In this document: piece by piece, positions 1 to 11,100 of the stretch
Layout: each line of letters opens with the position of its first letter
Position numbering within the stretch: the first letter of the stretch is position 1
NCBI GenBank assembly: GCA_009746045.1
Contig: RPFO01002078.1
Span: 799,981-863,980 of the forward strand
Origin: Mesostigma viride
Taxonomy: Eukaryota > Streptophyta > Mesostigmatophyceae > Mesostigmatales > Mesostigmataceae
Reading direction: 5' to 3'
DNA: 64,000 bases
Notes under the pieces: model-generated
Databases searched by the model: none
Told to the model about the DNA's origin: nothing
What the model saw: only the letters and a program-made list of their open reading frames with translations
Position numbers and translations under genes: made by a program

Positions 1-763
1 ATCTTAGGGGTGCCCACCACGTTCTGTGTGGTAGAGGGCTATCAGGGGCCTGCCATTCTGGGTCAGAACTTCTTGTGCATGCCAGGGGTTACTTTGACCT
101 CTGATGAGTTGGCACTAGAAGGCAGGGGCAGCCTCCCCCTTGAAAGATATCACTATTCCCAGGGTCTTGCAGTGGCGGTGAAGGCTGTTAGGAGTCAGCC
201 AGCTGAGGGTCCTCAAGGTCAGGAGCCCATAGCTGAGGACCTGTTGATAATCCCAACCACCTTTGATCCAAGGCAGTTAGGGGTAAACAGGTACCAGATA
301 GCTGCTCACAGTCCTATTCCCTGGCGCCAGCTAGTCGAGATGATGCAGAGCCCCAAGATGGCTAAGGCATGGACTCTTGGCTTTGTTGCTTCTGGGCATG
401 AGTGGATAGTTTCCAACTGTGCAGAGCCTGTGGATGAGCTGCCAGAAGTTCACCAGCTGCTCAGATTGATGTTTGTCCTCAAGCTCAAGGAGGTAGATGG
501 TGTCCAGGTGCCACATGTCAGACCAGTTGTAACCGAGTATCATGGCACTGGCCAGTTGTTAGATGATGAGCTCTATACTCCAGGGATGCTGCATGACACG
601 TGGAGGATTCTGCTGTGTATATTTCTGTCTTTTCTGGTTAAGGGTGTGCCCTATAGCTCTGTGCTGATTGATTTCAAGAGGGCTTTTCTCAAGGGTGACC
701 AAGATCAGGCTAGGCAGACTTGGAGAGATATCCCTCCTTTCTATGTGACTGTACCTGCTGTAT
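1..763 (+). pseudogene. Copia pol, retropepsin-like segment to RT fingers (copy D, first part)
   Basis: Open from the first base of the window. It contains the end of a retropepsin-like domain (ILGQNFL at about 54-74), a linker, then the start of a copia RT: VPHVRPV, ELYTPGMLHDTWRILLC and the first catalytic aspartate block DFKRAFLKG (about 670-697). It is nearly identical in protein to copy A at 13,920-14,650. The frame is cut at 763 by the terminal repeat of E1, so this piece cannot make a complete RT. The palm HGDD and RNase H lie 31.5 kb downstream. RT would copy the element RNA into DNA; this copy is broken. Confidence 0.9.
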
Positions 764-764
764 A

Positions 765-907
765 CACTAGGAACTCGCTACTGAGAAAACTGAGATTTCC
801 TGAGATTTCCTGAGATTTCCTGAGAAAAAAACTGAGATTTCCTGAGATTTCCTGAGATGTTCCTGAGATTTCCTGAGATTTCCTGAGATTTCCTGAGATT
901 TTCCTGA
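765..907 (+). repeat. E1 left terminal repeat and CTGAGA subterminal array
   Basis: The 12-bp terminal repeat (765-776) is followed by about ten irregularly spaced copies of CTGAGATTTC, all in the same orientation. This looks like a transposase-binding array. It is cut at 912 by copia A, whose GATTT target duplication (908-912, 26,742-26,746) is taken from this motif. Confidence 0.8.
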
Positions 908-912
908 GATTT

Positions 913-1566
913 AGTTAGCATATTGGGGCACCAATGTGCTAGATGGATGCAGGTTGAGGAGACCTTTCCAACGCCGTGTCAACCGCCTAGAACGGACAAG
1001 GGACTAGAAAGTTATCAGGTCCCGAAGTACTGCCGACCGGTGGGCGGGGGCGGTGCACTCTCAGGGCATAGTGGACAGGACACGTGGCAGGCCGTGCCTG
1101 CACAGGCTTAGCCTGTACTCTCACGTGACTGGGACACAGTGTACTGAGGGCTCAACGGTACTGTGGCTAGTAGAAGCCAGTAACCAGCCAGCAGGTCTGC
1201 AAGGATGTAAGTCCTTGCAGGACTGTGGCAGGTCCTGTGCTGTCCTAGACACAGGATAGCCAGAGATTCCTGTATGCTGCCTGCAACGAGGATGCAGGGC
1301 AGCGATACGAGGCTCTGGCAATGTAGCGTTGCCCAGCGTTGCTCATGACCGAGGAACAAGGATGGAACGAGGTTGCATATAGCTCGGGGCTCAACGAGGC
1401 AACGAGCGTCTTCACACACGAACCTTGGTCGTCACGACGAGTGGCGAGCCTATCGAGGGTCGTAGGCCTGGTGTGAGGATAAAGGTTGCTAGCCAGCAGC
1501 CTAGGGTCATTCCAGCCGGCAAGGACCAGGAGCTCACAAGCTCTGCTGACGAGTTGCTGCGCAAAT
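913..1566 (+). repeat. Copia A 5' LTR
   Basis: 654 bp, starting AGTTAGCATATTGG and ending GCTGCGCAAAT, the same span as 26,088-26,741. The ends are set by the GATTT duplication. It does not start TG and end CA. The promoter should lie here, but I see no clear TATA box. Confidence 0.93.
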
Positions 1567-1591
1567 CGTACTATTGCTTCCAAGCGCTTTC

Positions 1592-2730
1592 ATGTCTGGT
1601 TCATCGTCAAGCAGCCACGGTGCTGGTGAGGCGAACGAGCAGAGAGACGCGCAAGCGTTTTTCCCCTACCGTAACCAAGCAAACGCTCCAACGTTCGTGC
1701 AAGCGGCCTACGTAGCGAGGCACTTGGCAGAAGAGGGGTGGGTGGCGGTGAGTGGGGGAGGCAGCAGGCCAGCGGCGCGGCGGACCCGATTATACAACGG
1801 GCTCGCGTCGTGATTTCTCCAGGTGAGACGGGGTGAGTGGCGGTGGAAGAGTTGGTGCGCATTCGTGACGCGCTAGCTGAAACTGCTAATCGTGTGGAGG
1901 TCGCTTATCAGGGCGCCCATATCACGCTTGCCGGTCTCGACCTTGCCAGGGAGGCGCTTAGCCAGATCGTGGCAACAGCGCTCGGCAGCACCAGACTGTT
2001 CAACCACTGGGTGGCGACAGCAGTGCTAGGAGAGGGGGTACCAGACGCCGACATCATCCGGAACGCGCGTGCTCGGGAGGCGGTGAATCCTTGGAGCACG
2101 GCGGAGGTATTTGCCCAAACCATTGAGAATCTTGTTGCTGTCCTTTTGCAAGAGTCGAGAGGGTACGCAGACAGGTTCTATATTACCACGCAGCCTTTCG
2201 GAGTGTACTCCAGGCTTGATACACCGAGGCCGGAAACCACCACTGCGTGGGGTCCGGAGGTGGAGATTGTCACAGGGGTCGAGAAGACGCCTGAAGACGT
2301 CCATTTCGAGTGGACTGACAAGCCAGAGGGCTCCGTCAAGCGCTCAGCCCAGCAGATAAACGAGGGCGACGGCACTACCGAGACCTACGAGGAAAGGCAG
2401 AGAGCTGATCTGCATATCCCTCGTGAGGTGACTCACGAGTACGATCGTTACGGCCGAGGCGAGCAGAACGAGCTTGTCGGCGGCGGTAAGCGGTGGTTGC
2501 GCAATCTTGCTTGGCATCGCAACCCAGGTGAGACACAACATCCAGTCGAACGCAAGGAAGACGGGCGACCTGTGACCTGCGTGCTGGGAGAGTTTAACCC
2601 AAACCTCCAGATTGTCGCAGAGGCTGCAGCAGCCACATCGGTTGCTGAGGGTGTTGAGCAGCGTCCAGACCGTGAGGAGGGGCAGGCGAGTGCAAGCCAG
2701 GAGGCGGCCTCGTCTGGAGTAAGTGCGTGA
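1592..2730 (+). pseudogene. Copia A leader ORF / gag N-terminal part
   Basis: The first ATG after the LTR (1,592) opens a serine-rich start (MSGSSSSSHGAGEANEQRD) that runs to about 1,813. A second frame (1,837-2,730) continues with a helical, alanine-rich segment (EELVRIRDALAETANRV), then an acidic, charged tail. The two may be joined by a short intron or separated by a frameshift; a splice-like ctccag|gtgag lies near 1,822. No known domain is recognisable. Its place before the gag core fits an N-terminal capsid region or an extra ORF. Copia B has a similar alanine-rich ORF in the same place (5,981-6,900). Confidence 0.55.
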
Positions 2731-2784
2731 GCCTGAGCGGGTTCCAGCAGCCATATCTGCGTGTGTTTTCGGTGGTATTCTATA

Positions 2785-4142
2785 ATGCTTCGTAACACGC
2801 GCGGGGGCGGCAGCGGGAGCGGGGCGGGAGCGGGGGATGGCGGGGGTGAGGCAAGGGCAGACACGGGAGGCCCCGCCAACGTCGTGCCAGAGGGACAGGC
2901 AATCCCAACGGCAGAGGGCGTCAATGGCAGGAGGGCATCCAACCGGAAGAGGAAAGAGGTGGCACAAGGGGAGGAGCGTGCAGGGTGGCCAACCGACGGC
3001 GTGGTGCTGACGGGGGAGGGCCAGAATGATGCTGAACGTCAAGCACCTGGTAAGAGACCATGTGTGCCTGCGTCTGGTGTTCCTGCAGCTAATGTTCCTG
3101 CGCCAGTAGCACCAGTAGGAGCTGCTGTCATTGGCAGCGACCCTCGTGCTTTGCCTGGGACTAGACCTCATATGAGTGCTGTGGCTGTGATGAATGGCCA
3201 GAAGCCTCTCAAGCCTCCTGTGGGACAGGAAGAGCTAGACAAAAGGTTGGAGGACTATGGAGCTAGTTTCATGCTCTGTAGATCCCACTGTCAACCTTGT
3301 GCAGGTATTCCACACATCCACGACTAATAGGGATTCAAGTGAGCGGGTGAGGGACAAGGCTAGGCAAGCTGTCAAGGACAAGCTGACTTGGTCTCAGTTC
3401 CTAGAGGGCCTACGTCAGGAGTTTTCTGATAAGGTACTCAACCTCACTAATCACTATAAGCTCAGCTATGATACCTTTGAGATCAAGGGCACGGTAGCTG
3501 AGGAGCTGCAGCGGCTCACACGCATCAGGGAGAAGGGAGCCAAGCATGGCTTCAATCTGACTGACAGAGCAGTGGCAGATTACTTCCTGGATCGCATGCA
3601 TGGGGCTGAGTGTGGATGGGAGAAATGCAGCTAGGATGTTTGCTGATCAGACAGATGGGACGTGGCCAGCCTTGCAAAAGGTTATTTTCAATATCCGTCC
3701 ATCTGACAATGCTGCTTCCAAGGCAATCCAGGTGACTGGTGCCCCTTCAGCCTCCGCTCATCAGGTCCATGGTGACGCCCCTGGGCAGGGTGCTCAGGGA
3801 GAAACCAGACCTAGTAGGCGTCAGAGGGCTAACAGGCGCAGGCAGAATGGCAACCAGGGTGGCAAGGGCCAGCAGCAGGGATCCAAAGGCAAGGGTCAGC
3901 AGCAGGCTGGTGGTCACCAGGGTGGTCAGCAGAACAAGGGTGGCCAAGGGCAAGGCAAGAGCCAGGGCCAGGGCACCCAGGCCAGTCAGAGCAGCCAGAA
4001 CCAGCAGGGTGGCCTGAAGAAGGCTGCTGCTGGGAAGGATGACAAGTGCTTTGGATGTGGCAGGACGGGTCATTGGCGACGTGACTGCCCAGACCAGGCC
4101 AAGTCTGCTGGAGCAGGCTCTGGCCAGGTGGGTAAGCCATGA
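2785..4142 (+). pseudogene. Copia A gag with zinc knuckle, frameshifted
   Basis: Capsid/nucleocapsid protein in three frames. 2,785-3,280 is a Gly/Ala/Pro-rich start. 3,270-3,620 is the UBN2/gag-like helical core (LTWSQFLEGLRQEFSD, LTRIREKGAKHGFNLTDR). 3,610-4,142 is a Gln/Gly-rich basic tail ending in a CCHC zinc knuckle, CFGCGRTGHWRRDC (4,047-4,088). Frame changes near 3,280 and 3,620 make it a pseudogene as read. The stop is UGA at 4,140-4,142, followed by CUU GAG and an ATG in the same frame (4,149), so pol lies in frame downstream of a single stop. Confidence 0.85.
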
Positions 4143-4148
4143 CTTGAG

Positions 4149-5187
4149 ATGTTGTCCCCTGTAAATAGTCAATCACCCCTAGTGGGACGAACAGTGGTAC
4201 ATAGTAACGGGGGTGTCCCTCTTGTGCAGCAGCAAGGGGTTGGGAATGATGAGGTGCTTCCACTCAATGATTGCAATAACGCTGCTGCAGCAGTGGAATT
4301 CCCTGTGCCTGTGGCAGGTGCAGGGTCTCCAGTTGTTGGGGTTGACTCTGGGAGTCAAGCCGCCAGACTGGAAGGGCCTGCAGCTTCTGTGGGAACCGGG
4401 GCTGGCTCTGGGAGCCGAGCTACCTTGGAGGAGGTCCCTGGAGCAAGAGAACAGCAGGTGGGTCGTGCTATCCCAAGCACACAGTCTTTGTCACGTTCCT
4501 CTCTGTGCAGCCAGGCTGACAGGGGGTTGAGCTATGCTCAGGCTGGAAACACTCTACACCATATCTTTGGCCACTCTAAGCAGGCAGAGATGTTTGCTTG
4601 GAAGATTGGCAAGGAGCCTTTGCTAGAGGCCTGCAGTGCAGCTGCTCAGAATTGTGTCTGTCAGGAGAATGCTGTTCGCCTCCCACAGTCCCATGCCAGA
4701 GAACCTGCTAGAGAGCGGGGGGATATCCAGGTGGACATCCAACACATCAGGGGCATGTATCTGTTGGTGGGGGTGGATAGGTTTAGCAGATATAGGTTGC
4801 TGACCATTCTTCCTGGAATGCAGGAGCATCAGCTGTTGATGGGTCTCCAGTCTTTGTTGCCAGGCTTTGGGGTGTACACCAAGGTGCAAGCTGACTTGCA
4901 GTTTGACTGCTTGATCAAGCTGGCTGACCAGCTTCCTTGTAAGTTGGTAGTGGTCCCTAGGGAATGCCATGGGCAGCAGGGAGCTGTAGAGAGATCTATA
5001 CGTGAAGTAAAAACAGTGGTGCTAGCAGCTAGGAGTGTGCCTGTTGTGGCATCAGCTCTAGAGAAAGCAGCTTGGTGTAAGGGGATTGAGGAGCAGCTTA
5101 ACCACAGGGTAACCTATTACTATGATGGTGTGGCAGTCTCTCCCCTGGCATTGCAGTTTGGTATGCTATCACAGGACGTGGTGGCAG
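4149..5187 (+). pseudogene. Copia A pol, integrase part (interrupted)
   Basis: Reads from an in-frame ATG just after the gag UGA. It contains a pre-integrase segment with histidine/cysteine residues (LHHIFGHSKQ, CVCQENAV) and an integrase core: first Asp in VDIQHIRG, second in ADLQFDC, Glu in HGQQGAVERSIREVK. The usual DNGGEF and PQQNG motifs are replaced, and the second Asp and the Glu are 31 residues apart. The frame is cut at 5,187 by copia B and resumes at 13,228 (AACLKKADRVFSRLRRKDKGW). Integrase joins element cDNA to the chromosome; here it is split and inactive. Confidence 0.88.
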
Positions 5188-5886
5188 AGTTAACGCCAAG
5201 CGCATTGGCGTGATCCTGATTCGGCATATCTCTGCGATTCCAGCGGCACCGGAACGAGTTCATTCCGACGAGTATCAAGAAAGTTATGGCGTTCCGACTT
5301 CCCGGTCGCGCGCGAGCGCGAGCCGGCTGTTCTTCTAAGTCGGACGTGAATATTTGCCGACGACATATGGGGTCGACAGTAATTCCTGGGCTGACAGGAA
5401 TTAGGTGCTGTACCTACGACGGTATTGGGTTAATACGTCGTACGCAGGAAATAGGAACCTTAACCTGTGGTCTGGTGGTACCGCAGGCCTAGTCCTGGAC
5501 TTCTAGGTGCAGATGCAATAATCACTGTGGTGACTGTACTCTGTGGTCACTGTGCCTGTATGGCAGACCTACTGTATAGGAACTGGACGCTGTACAGGTA
5601 GTGAATACTGTACCGGGGGTGTTATTACTGAGCAGGCCTCCTAGGCTGCTCAGGACTAGCAAGCACAGTGCACAAGTATATAAACAATAGGCCAGTGCCA
5701 AATGGGCATCTCTTGCGAGCCCGCCTCACGTGTTGTGCCTTGACTTGGCAAGCGCGTGTACAAGCCTCAAGTGTGTGAGCGCTGTAAACATTATCCGATT
5801 TTAACAAAGCTCCGTTTCCAACCATATTCACACATTGCTGCATTGCAACCATATCCTTCACATTGCGTGTGCGAAGAAAGCTTAAC
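5188..5886 (+). repeat. Copia B 5' LTR
   Basis: 699 bp, terminal AGTTAA/TTAACT inverted ends, matching 12,526-13,222 with only a few substitutions and small indels. Bounded outside by GGCAG. Confidence 0.94.
5677..5684 (+). promoter_or_regulatory. TATA box in copia B LTR
   Basis: TATATAAA near the 3' third of the 5' LTR, kept at 13,013-13,020 in the 3' LTR. Its place upstream of the LTR end fits an LTR promoter. Inferred from sequence only. Confidence 0.5.
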
Positions 5887-5980
5887 TCAAATTACAACCA
5901 GTCTCAGCGGAACGGCCAGGAGGGTCGTTGCCGGTTGCGGTGTGCAGCTTTGACGACGAGAGGAGCTCGTCCGGTGGTGA

Positions 5981-6900
5981 ATGGTGCAGGAGGAACAACG
6001 GCAGCAGGATTTCCGGTTTCGGCAGTCTGCTGGGGGTTCGATTTCTCCTGAATTACGCCGTGTCGTTCGGGATCTATCTTTGTTGCTTGCAGATCGTCCG
6101 CCTGTAAATCGCAGCTTCGTGCAATTCGTCGACGACCAGGTCGAAGATTGGGAGCGAATTCTGCGACACGTACAAACCATCGTCATTCCGGAGCACCGGA
6201 GCATCGACGACCTTGAGCAGGAGCTTCACGGGTTGGTCGGCATCCAGACGGTGATTACTGCAGTAGCAGAGCGAGTGCGGACGGAGTTGGCAGCAAGGCG
6301 AGGCGAGGTTGCGGAGGCAGCTGGCGCAGGGCGACACGAGTTTGTGCCGACAGTAGCGGGCGCGGGAGTACCACGTGCTTTCGCAGGCGGCATCGGCGAC
6401 GAGGGTGTTGCAGCGGGTCCAGTTAGGCGTGAACGACGCGGAGCGGAGCATCACAGGCGGCTTGCAGAGGTCGGGGCGACAGCGGAAGCCATCGCCGGAG
6501 GACCGCGCGCACAAGAGTCGGCAGGTTTCCAGAGCGAGTAAGAGTTCCTTTTCAGGAACTGCCCCCGCCCCTTCGCGTTCGTGTGACGCGTTGGGAGGAG
6601 TTTGCACCTCTTGGGTACGATAGTGACCTTGAGGTAGGAGCAGGGGGTGTCGCTGGGCTAGGCGACGAGACACTTGGCGACCACGAGGTGCCAACGTACA
6701 ATCCGCGAGGTGCCAACGACGGGTTGTCACCTGTCTACTTTACCAACGGTGACGATTCAGTCATCGCGGGCCGACAGCGGGTCGACGACGGCGCAGCAGG
6801 TAGCAGGGTACCAGAGCTGATTGTGGTGAGCGACAGCGACGACGACAGCGACAAGGAGAACCAGGACGCGCCTGGGGCCAGCCGTGGTGGTCTTGCCTGA
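5981..6900 (+). CDS. Copia B leader ORF(s), unknown function
   Basis: 5,981-6,541 encodes about 186 residues: a charged N terminus, a helix with regular hydrophobic spacing (LRRVVRDLSLLLADRP, LEQELHGLVGIQTVITAVAE) and an Arg/Ala/Gly-rich tail. 6,583-6,900 continues in another frame with an acidic tail (VSDSDDDSDKENQD). I recognise no domain. Copia A has an ORF of like composition in the same place, so this is a feature of the lineage, possibly a capsid N-terminal extension. Whether the two frames are one protein (splice or frameshift) is not clear. Confidence 0.45.
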
Positions 6901-7002
6901 GTGGTAACACTTGGCACTTTCCTTTCTTGTTCAGTAGCTTATATTGCTTTAATTGCTGCTTGGCCACTTGGCTGGCTGTAGCAGATCTGAACAGAGGCCA
7001 TC

Positions 7003-8188
7003 ATGGAGGATGGAGCTATCAACCAACAAGCGGGCTTTATGGGCTTCGGCGGCGCGGCGCTGGGCTGGATGGACGAGATGGACGCGATGGACGCGGTGGA
7101 CGCGATGGACGCGGGGACGGCCAGGCGCTGGGAGACCAGGCTGAGGTGCCAGATAATCAGAGCCAAGGATCGCAGGGCGGGCAGCACGCGCCAGCCGCAG
7201 ATCAAGCGGCGCCTAAGCGACCAACTGTTGCTGAGGGGTACGCGGTGCTAGGCCAGTTTCAGTCCATCAAGGACAATTGGCAGCCCCGGGATGCTGAGAG
7301 GATGTTAGAGGACATGAACTTGTACACGGAGATATACAACGGTGACAAGCTTCGCATCCTGGCGTCTAGTGCCTACATACGGCAGTCGGCGAGGCGGCTG
7401 TTCAAGTTTGTTCGGGAGCGACACGCGGCGGGGGACACCTGGACGGCGTTTATGACGCGACTCAGGTCGTTCCTGAGTGACAAGAGGACCATAGATGGGT
7501 CCCACCTGAAGCAAGAATACCTGGACTACAAGCCCATCAAGGGGCAACTAGTGGTCCACGCCTTTGAAGACTTCGTCAAGCTGAGGGAGGACGCCATGGC
7601 CAAGGGCTTCTTCGTCGCAGATCGGATGGCCATGGGCGACTTTCTCAAGTCGCTGCAACTGGATCCGGTCACCATGGATAATGTGACCATCCACATGCGA
7701 CAGGTCCATGGCTGGGCAGCCATGACGGATCAGTTGTATGAGTGTTTCAGCGGCAAGTACGTGGGGGTAAGCGCCCTCGTCAGAATGATGAGGAGGCCAC
7801 TGAACCCACGGTTAAGTCCATGAGGGGATCGGGCCACGGGGGCCCAGCGTCCTCGAGAGGGCCTGAGACCTCTTCAAGGGGTCGAGGAAGGTCCAGGAGG
7901 GGGCGTGACAGAAGGGCTGGACGGGGGACCCCGCCGAAGTCGGGACATCCACAGTCCCAGTTTGACTTCAAGAGGGTGGGTGGTCCTCCCAAGGCTGGGC
8001 CCAGCAGTGGGACCTCACGGGACATCAGTCAGGTGGAATGTTATTTCTGCCAGGGGAAGGGTCACTTCAGGAATGAGTGTCCCTCGTACCTGAGGCAGGA
8101 AGGTCAGAGCAAGCCAGCTCAGGGTGGCAGCAAGGACAAGGCTGGTCCATCCCAGGACAAGGGCAAGGGCAAGGCTGCTGATCATTGA
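7003..8188 (+). CDS. Copia B gag with zinc knuckle (two frame changes)
   Basis: Likely starts at ATG 7,003 (MEDGAINQQAGFMGFGG) with an acidic Asp/Met-rich stretch. It moves to a second frame near the GGGG at 7,113-7,116, where the gag core follows (YAVLGQFQSIKDNW, FVRERHAAGDTWTAFMTRL, GQLVVHAFEDFVKLREDAM). At the GGGGG run 7,763-7,767 it moves again to an Arg/Gly-rich basic tail with a CCHC knuckle CYFCQGKGHFRNEC (8,039-8,080) and stops at 8,186-8,188. Both changes are -1 and both sit on G runs: either one extra G in the assembly or element, or real slippage. Gag forms the particle and binds RNA through the knuckle. Confidence 0.8.
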
Positions 8189-11100
8189 TTGAGCCTGCAC
8201 ACATCCCTGAACCCTGGAGGGTGCCCCCAGGGGTGTGTAATGAAGCTGCTAGTGACAGCAGTGAGGGGCAGCCCCATGCTCTAGTGAAAGAGCCTATTGG
8301 ACACGATGGGGCAAGCTTGGTTACCACAGAGAGTATGCCAGCTGTAGCTGCAGTGGTTACTCGCCAACGTGCCCGCCATGGCGGTGCTGAGCCTGAGGTA
8401 GGACCTGGTGATGTGGACCCAGGTGGATCTCAGAAGCATTCTGACCGTGCAGGACTGGCACAGGATGGTCAGGATGAGGATAGGGCTGGAGACAGTCTGA
8501 CAGGCACGACCCTGGTGCCTCCTGTACATAAGGGATCTGTACATACCTTGAGTGCTAATAATGACAATAAAAGGTTTTCTCTCTTGTATGACATTGCCTC
8601 AAGGTTGCATACCATGTTTGGCCATGCAGCTCAGTCTTTGCAAGTTGCTAGACGGCTGGGAGGAAGTGAGTTGTACTCCATCTGCCAACAGGTTGCTCAA
8701 GCTTGCAAGTGCAGGCTAGTTGCTAGAAAGCCCAAGCAGTCTCATGCCAGGACTCCTATTTTGCAGCCAGGCCATGTGCAGGTAGATATTCAGAGAATCA
8801 GGGGTTTGAAGCTGCTGGTGGCAGTGGACAGATATACCAAGTACAAGACCCTAGAGATCCTGCCTGACATGGAGAAGCCTACATTGATTGCTGCTCTGAA
8901 GTTGACAAGGAGCAGGTACCCTGGGTTGGAGTTGTTGCAGTGTGACATTCAGTTTGAGTGCTGTGAGAACCTGCCAGAGTTTCCAGAGTTGCTGATTACA
9001 CCCAGGGAGAGCCACGGCCAGCAAGGGGTGGTGGAGAGAGCCATCCAAGAGATCAAGACTGTGCTGCTGGTGGAGAGGATTCCAAGGACGTCATCTGCCA
9101 TTGTGACATCTGCATGGCTACGTTCTGTGGAGGACAGGCTGAACCTGAGGACTCCCATGTTCTTTGGTGACATTGCCATCAATCCTCTTATGCTGCATAC
9201 CAGGATGCTGCCAGCTGATGCTGAGCAGGCATGGAAGGAGAAGCTAGAGGCCAAGTTCCTCAAGCTGAGGCAGAAAGACAAGGGCTGGAGTGTCCTAGAA
9301 CCTAACGTTGGACAACAGGTTGTTGTGTGGAAGGAACCAAGCTTTCCAGGGAAACGTGGCAGCTGGCATGATGGGGTGGTGACCCGAGTAGAAGCCGCTG
9401 GCCATAAGTGCTGGGTGGCCATTGATGGCTCCCAAGCAGTGCACCGTCTGTCCTGGTCAAAGATCCGTCCCCGGGGAGGTAATCAAGGAGACCTCTTCCA
9501 GGTGCCCGCTGGTGTACAAGGCGGGGGTGACGTGGAGCTTCCTGATCAGGGTGCTACAGCTGTATCGAGCCCTCAGGGTGACCCTGGCCCGGCCCCTGGG
9601 GTACCTTCACATACGGTGGTTGGGCAAGCAGGCGGACAGGCTGCACCTCCGGAACGGCCCGACACCAGGCCTAGGGGTGTGCGTCTATCAGATATTGTAC
9701 AGGCTTTGCAAAGAGCCAAGAAGGAGCCTAAGGTGTCCAAGCTTGTCCAGTTGGATGAACCTGAGGTAGCTGCCATGGAGATAGATACCAATGCACAGGT
9801 TTCTGTCATGGGACCTCAGCATACAGGAGAACTGCTGGTCGGAGAACCAAGTTGCCCCTGGGTGTCTGATTTCAGTGGTAGGACGCATCTAAGGGTGTTG
9901 GGAGAGGTTACTGCCCCTGTCATGGGTGTGGATGTGACCTTCCTTGTCCTAGAGGACTATGATGGCCCTGTGATTTTGGGTCAGAATTTTCTGGGCAATC
10001 CTGGGATTTCTATCAGAGCTACAGCTCTGAGAAGAGATGGCTGGGGGATGATTCCCCTAGAAAATTTCAGGACAACATTTCCAGTCAGGTGCAGGGCCAA
10101 GCCGGTCAAGGGTGTAAAATGGGATGAAGGGGAGGTGCCCCCAGCGGCCAGTTTGGTGATTCCAGCTGTGTTGCACCCCAGCAGTATTGGCATAACTCAC
10201 AGGAGCCTTGCTGCACACTCTCCTTTGACATATGACCAGCTGGTCCAAGAGATGAGCTCGCCTACTTTGTTTGAGGCTTGGAAGCTCGCCTTCTCCAAGG
10301 CATTGGAGGAGTGGTTGCAGTTTGAGTGTGCTGCACCAACAGACAGACGTCCCCCAGCATCAAGGAAGCTTGCTTTGAGATTTGTGCTGAAGAGGAAGGT
10401 TGTGGATGAGGTATCAGTGCCCCATGTCAGGCCTGTCCTGAATGAGTATCACGGCACGGGGAGTCTGCCAGGAGAGGAGCTATACACGCCAGGGATGCTA
10501 CACGACACATGGAGAATTTTGCTATGTCTCTACGTGGGGTTGCTGAACAGGGGAGCAGCTATGTCATCAGTGCTGCTGGACTTCAAGAGGGCATTTTTAA
10601 AATCTGATCCAGAAGTGGCCAGGAGGGTGTGGAAGCAGGATGAGCCTTACTGTGTTGAGGTGCCTGCCATCTGGAAGCTGGAGCTGCATCAACAATTCCT
10701 GGTTATTCTGAAGGGCCTGGAAGGACTCAGGTCGAGCCCAATCATCTGGAGACTCACGCTGCAGGAAGCTCTGATCAGTGAGTGTGGCTTGAGAGTGTCT
10801 TCAGTTGATCCCTGTTTGCTGCTGGCCCAATGGGAGGGTCTGCCAGTGTATGCTAGTTTGCATGGAGATGATCTGCATTTGCTAGCCCCCACGACCTGGC
10901 TGAAGAAGTTTATTCCTGTCATCAGTGGCAAGTTTTCACTGGGCAAGGAGCTGTGGCAGGAGCCCAACAAGCCTGTAGTGTTCTGTGGAATGCAGGCTAC
11001 CCTGTTCAGGAGGGACGGGGAGTGGAGTATCAGGCTTCAGGCTGGAGGAGATTATAAACAGACCATTGTGAAGGCCTTGCCAGAGAAGATCACCCAGGCT

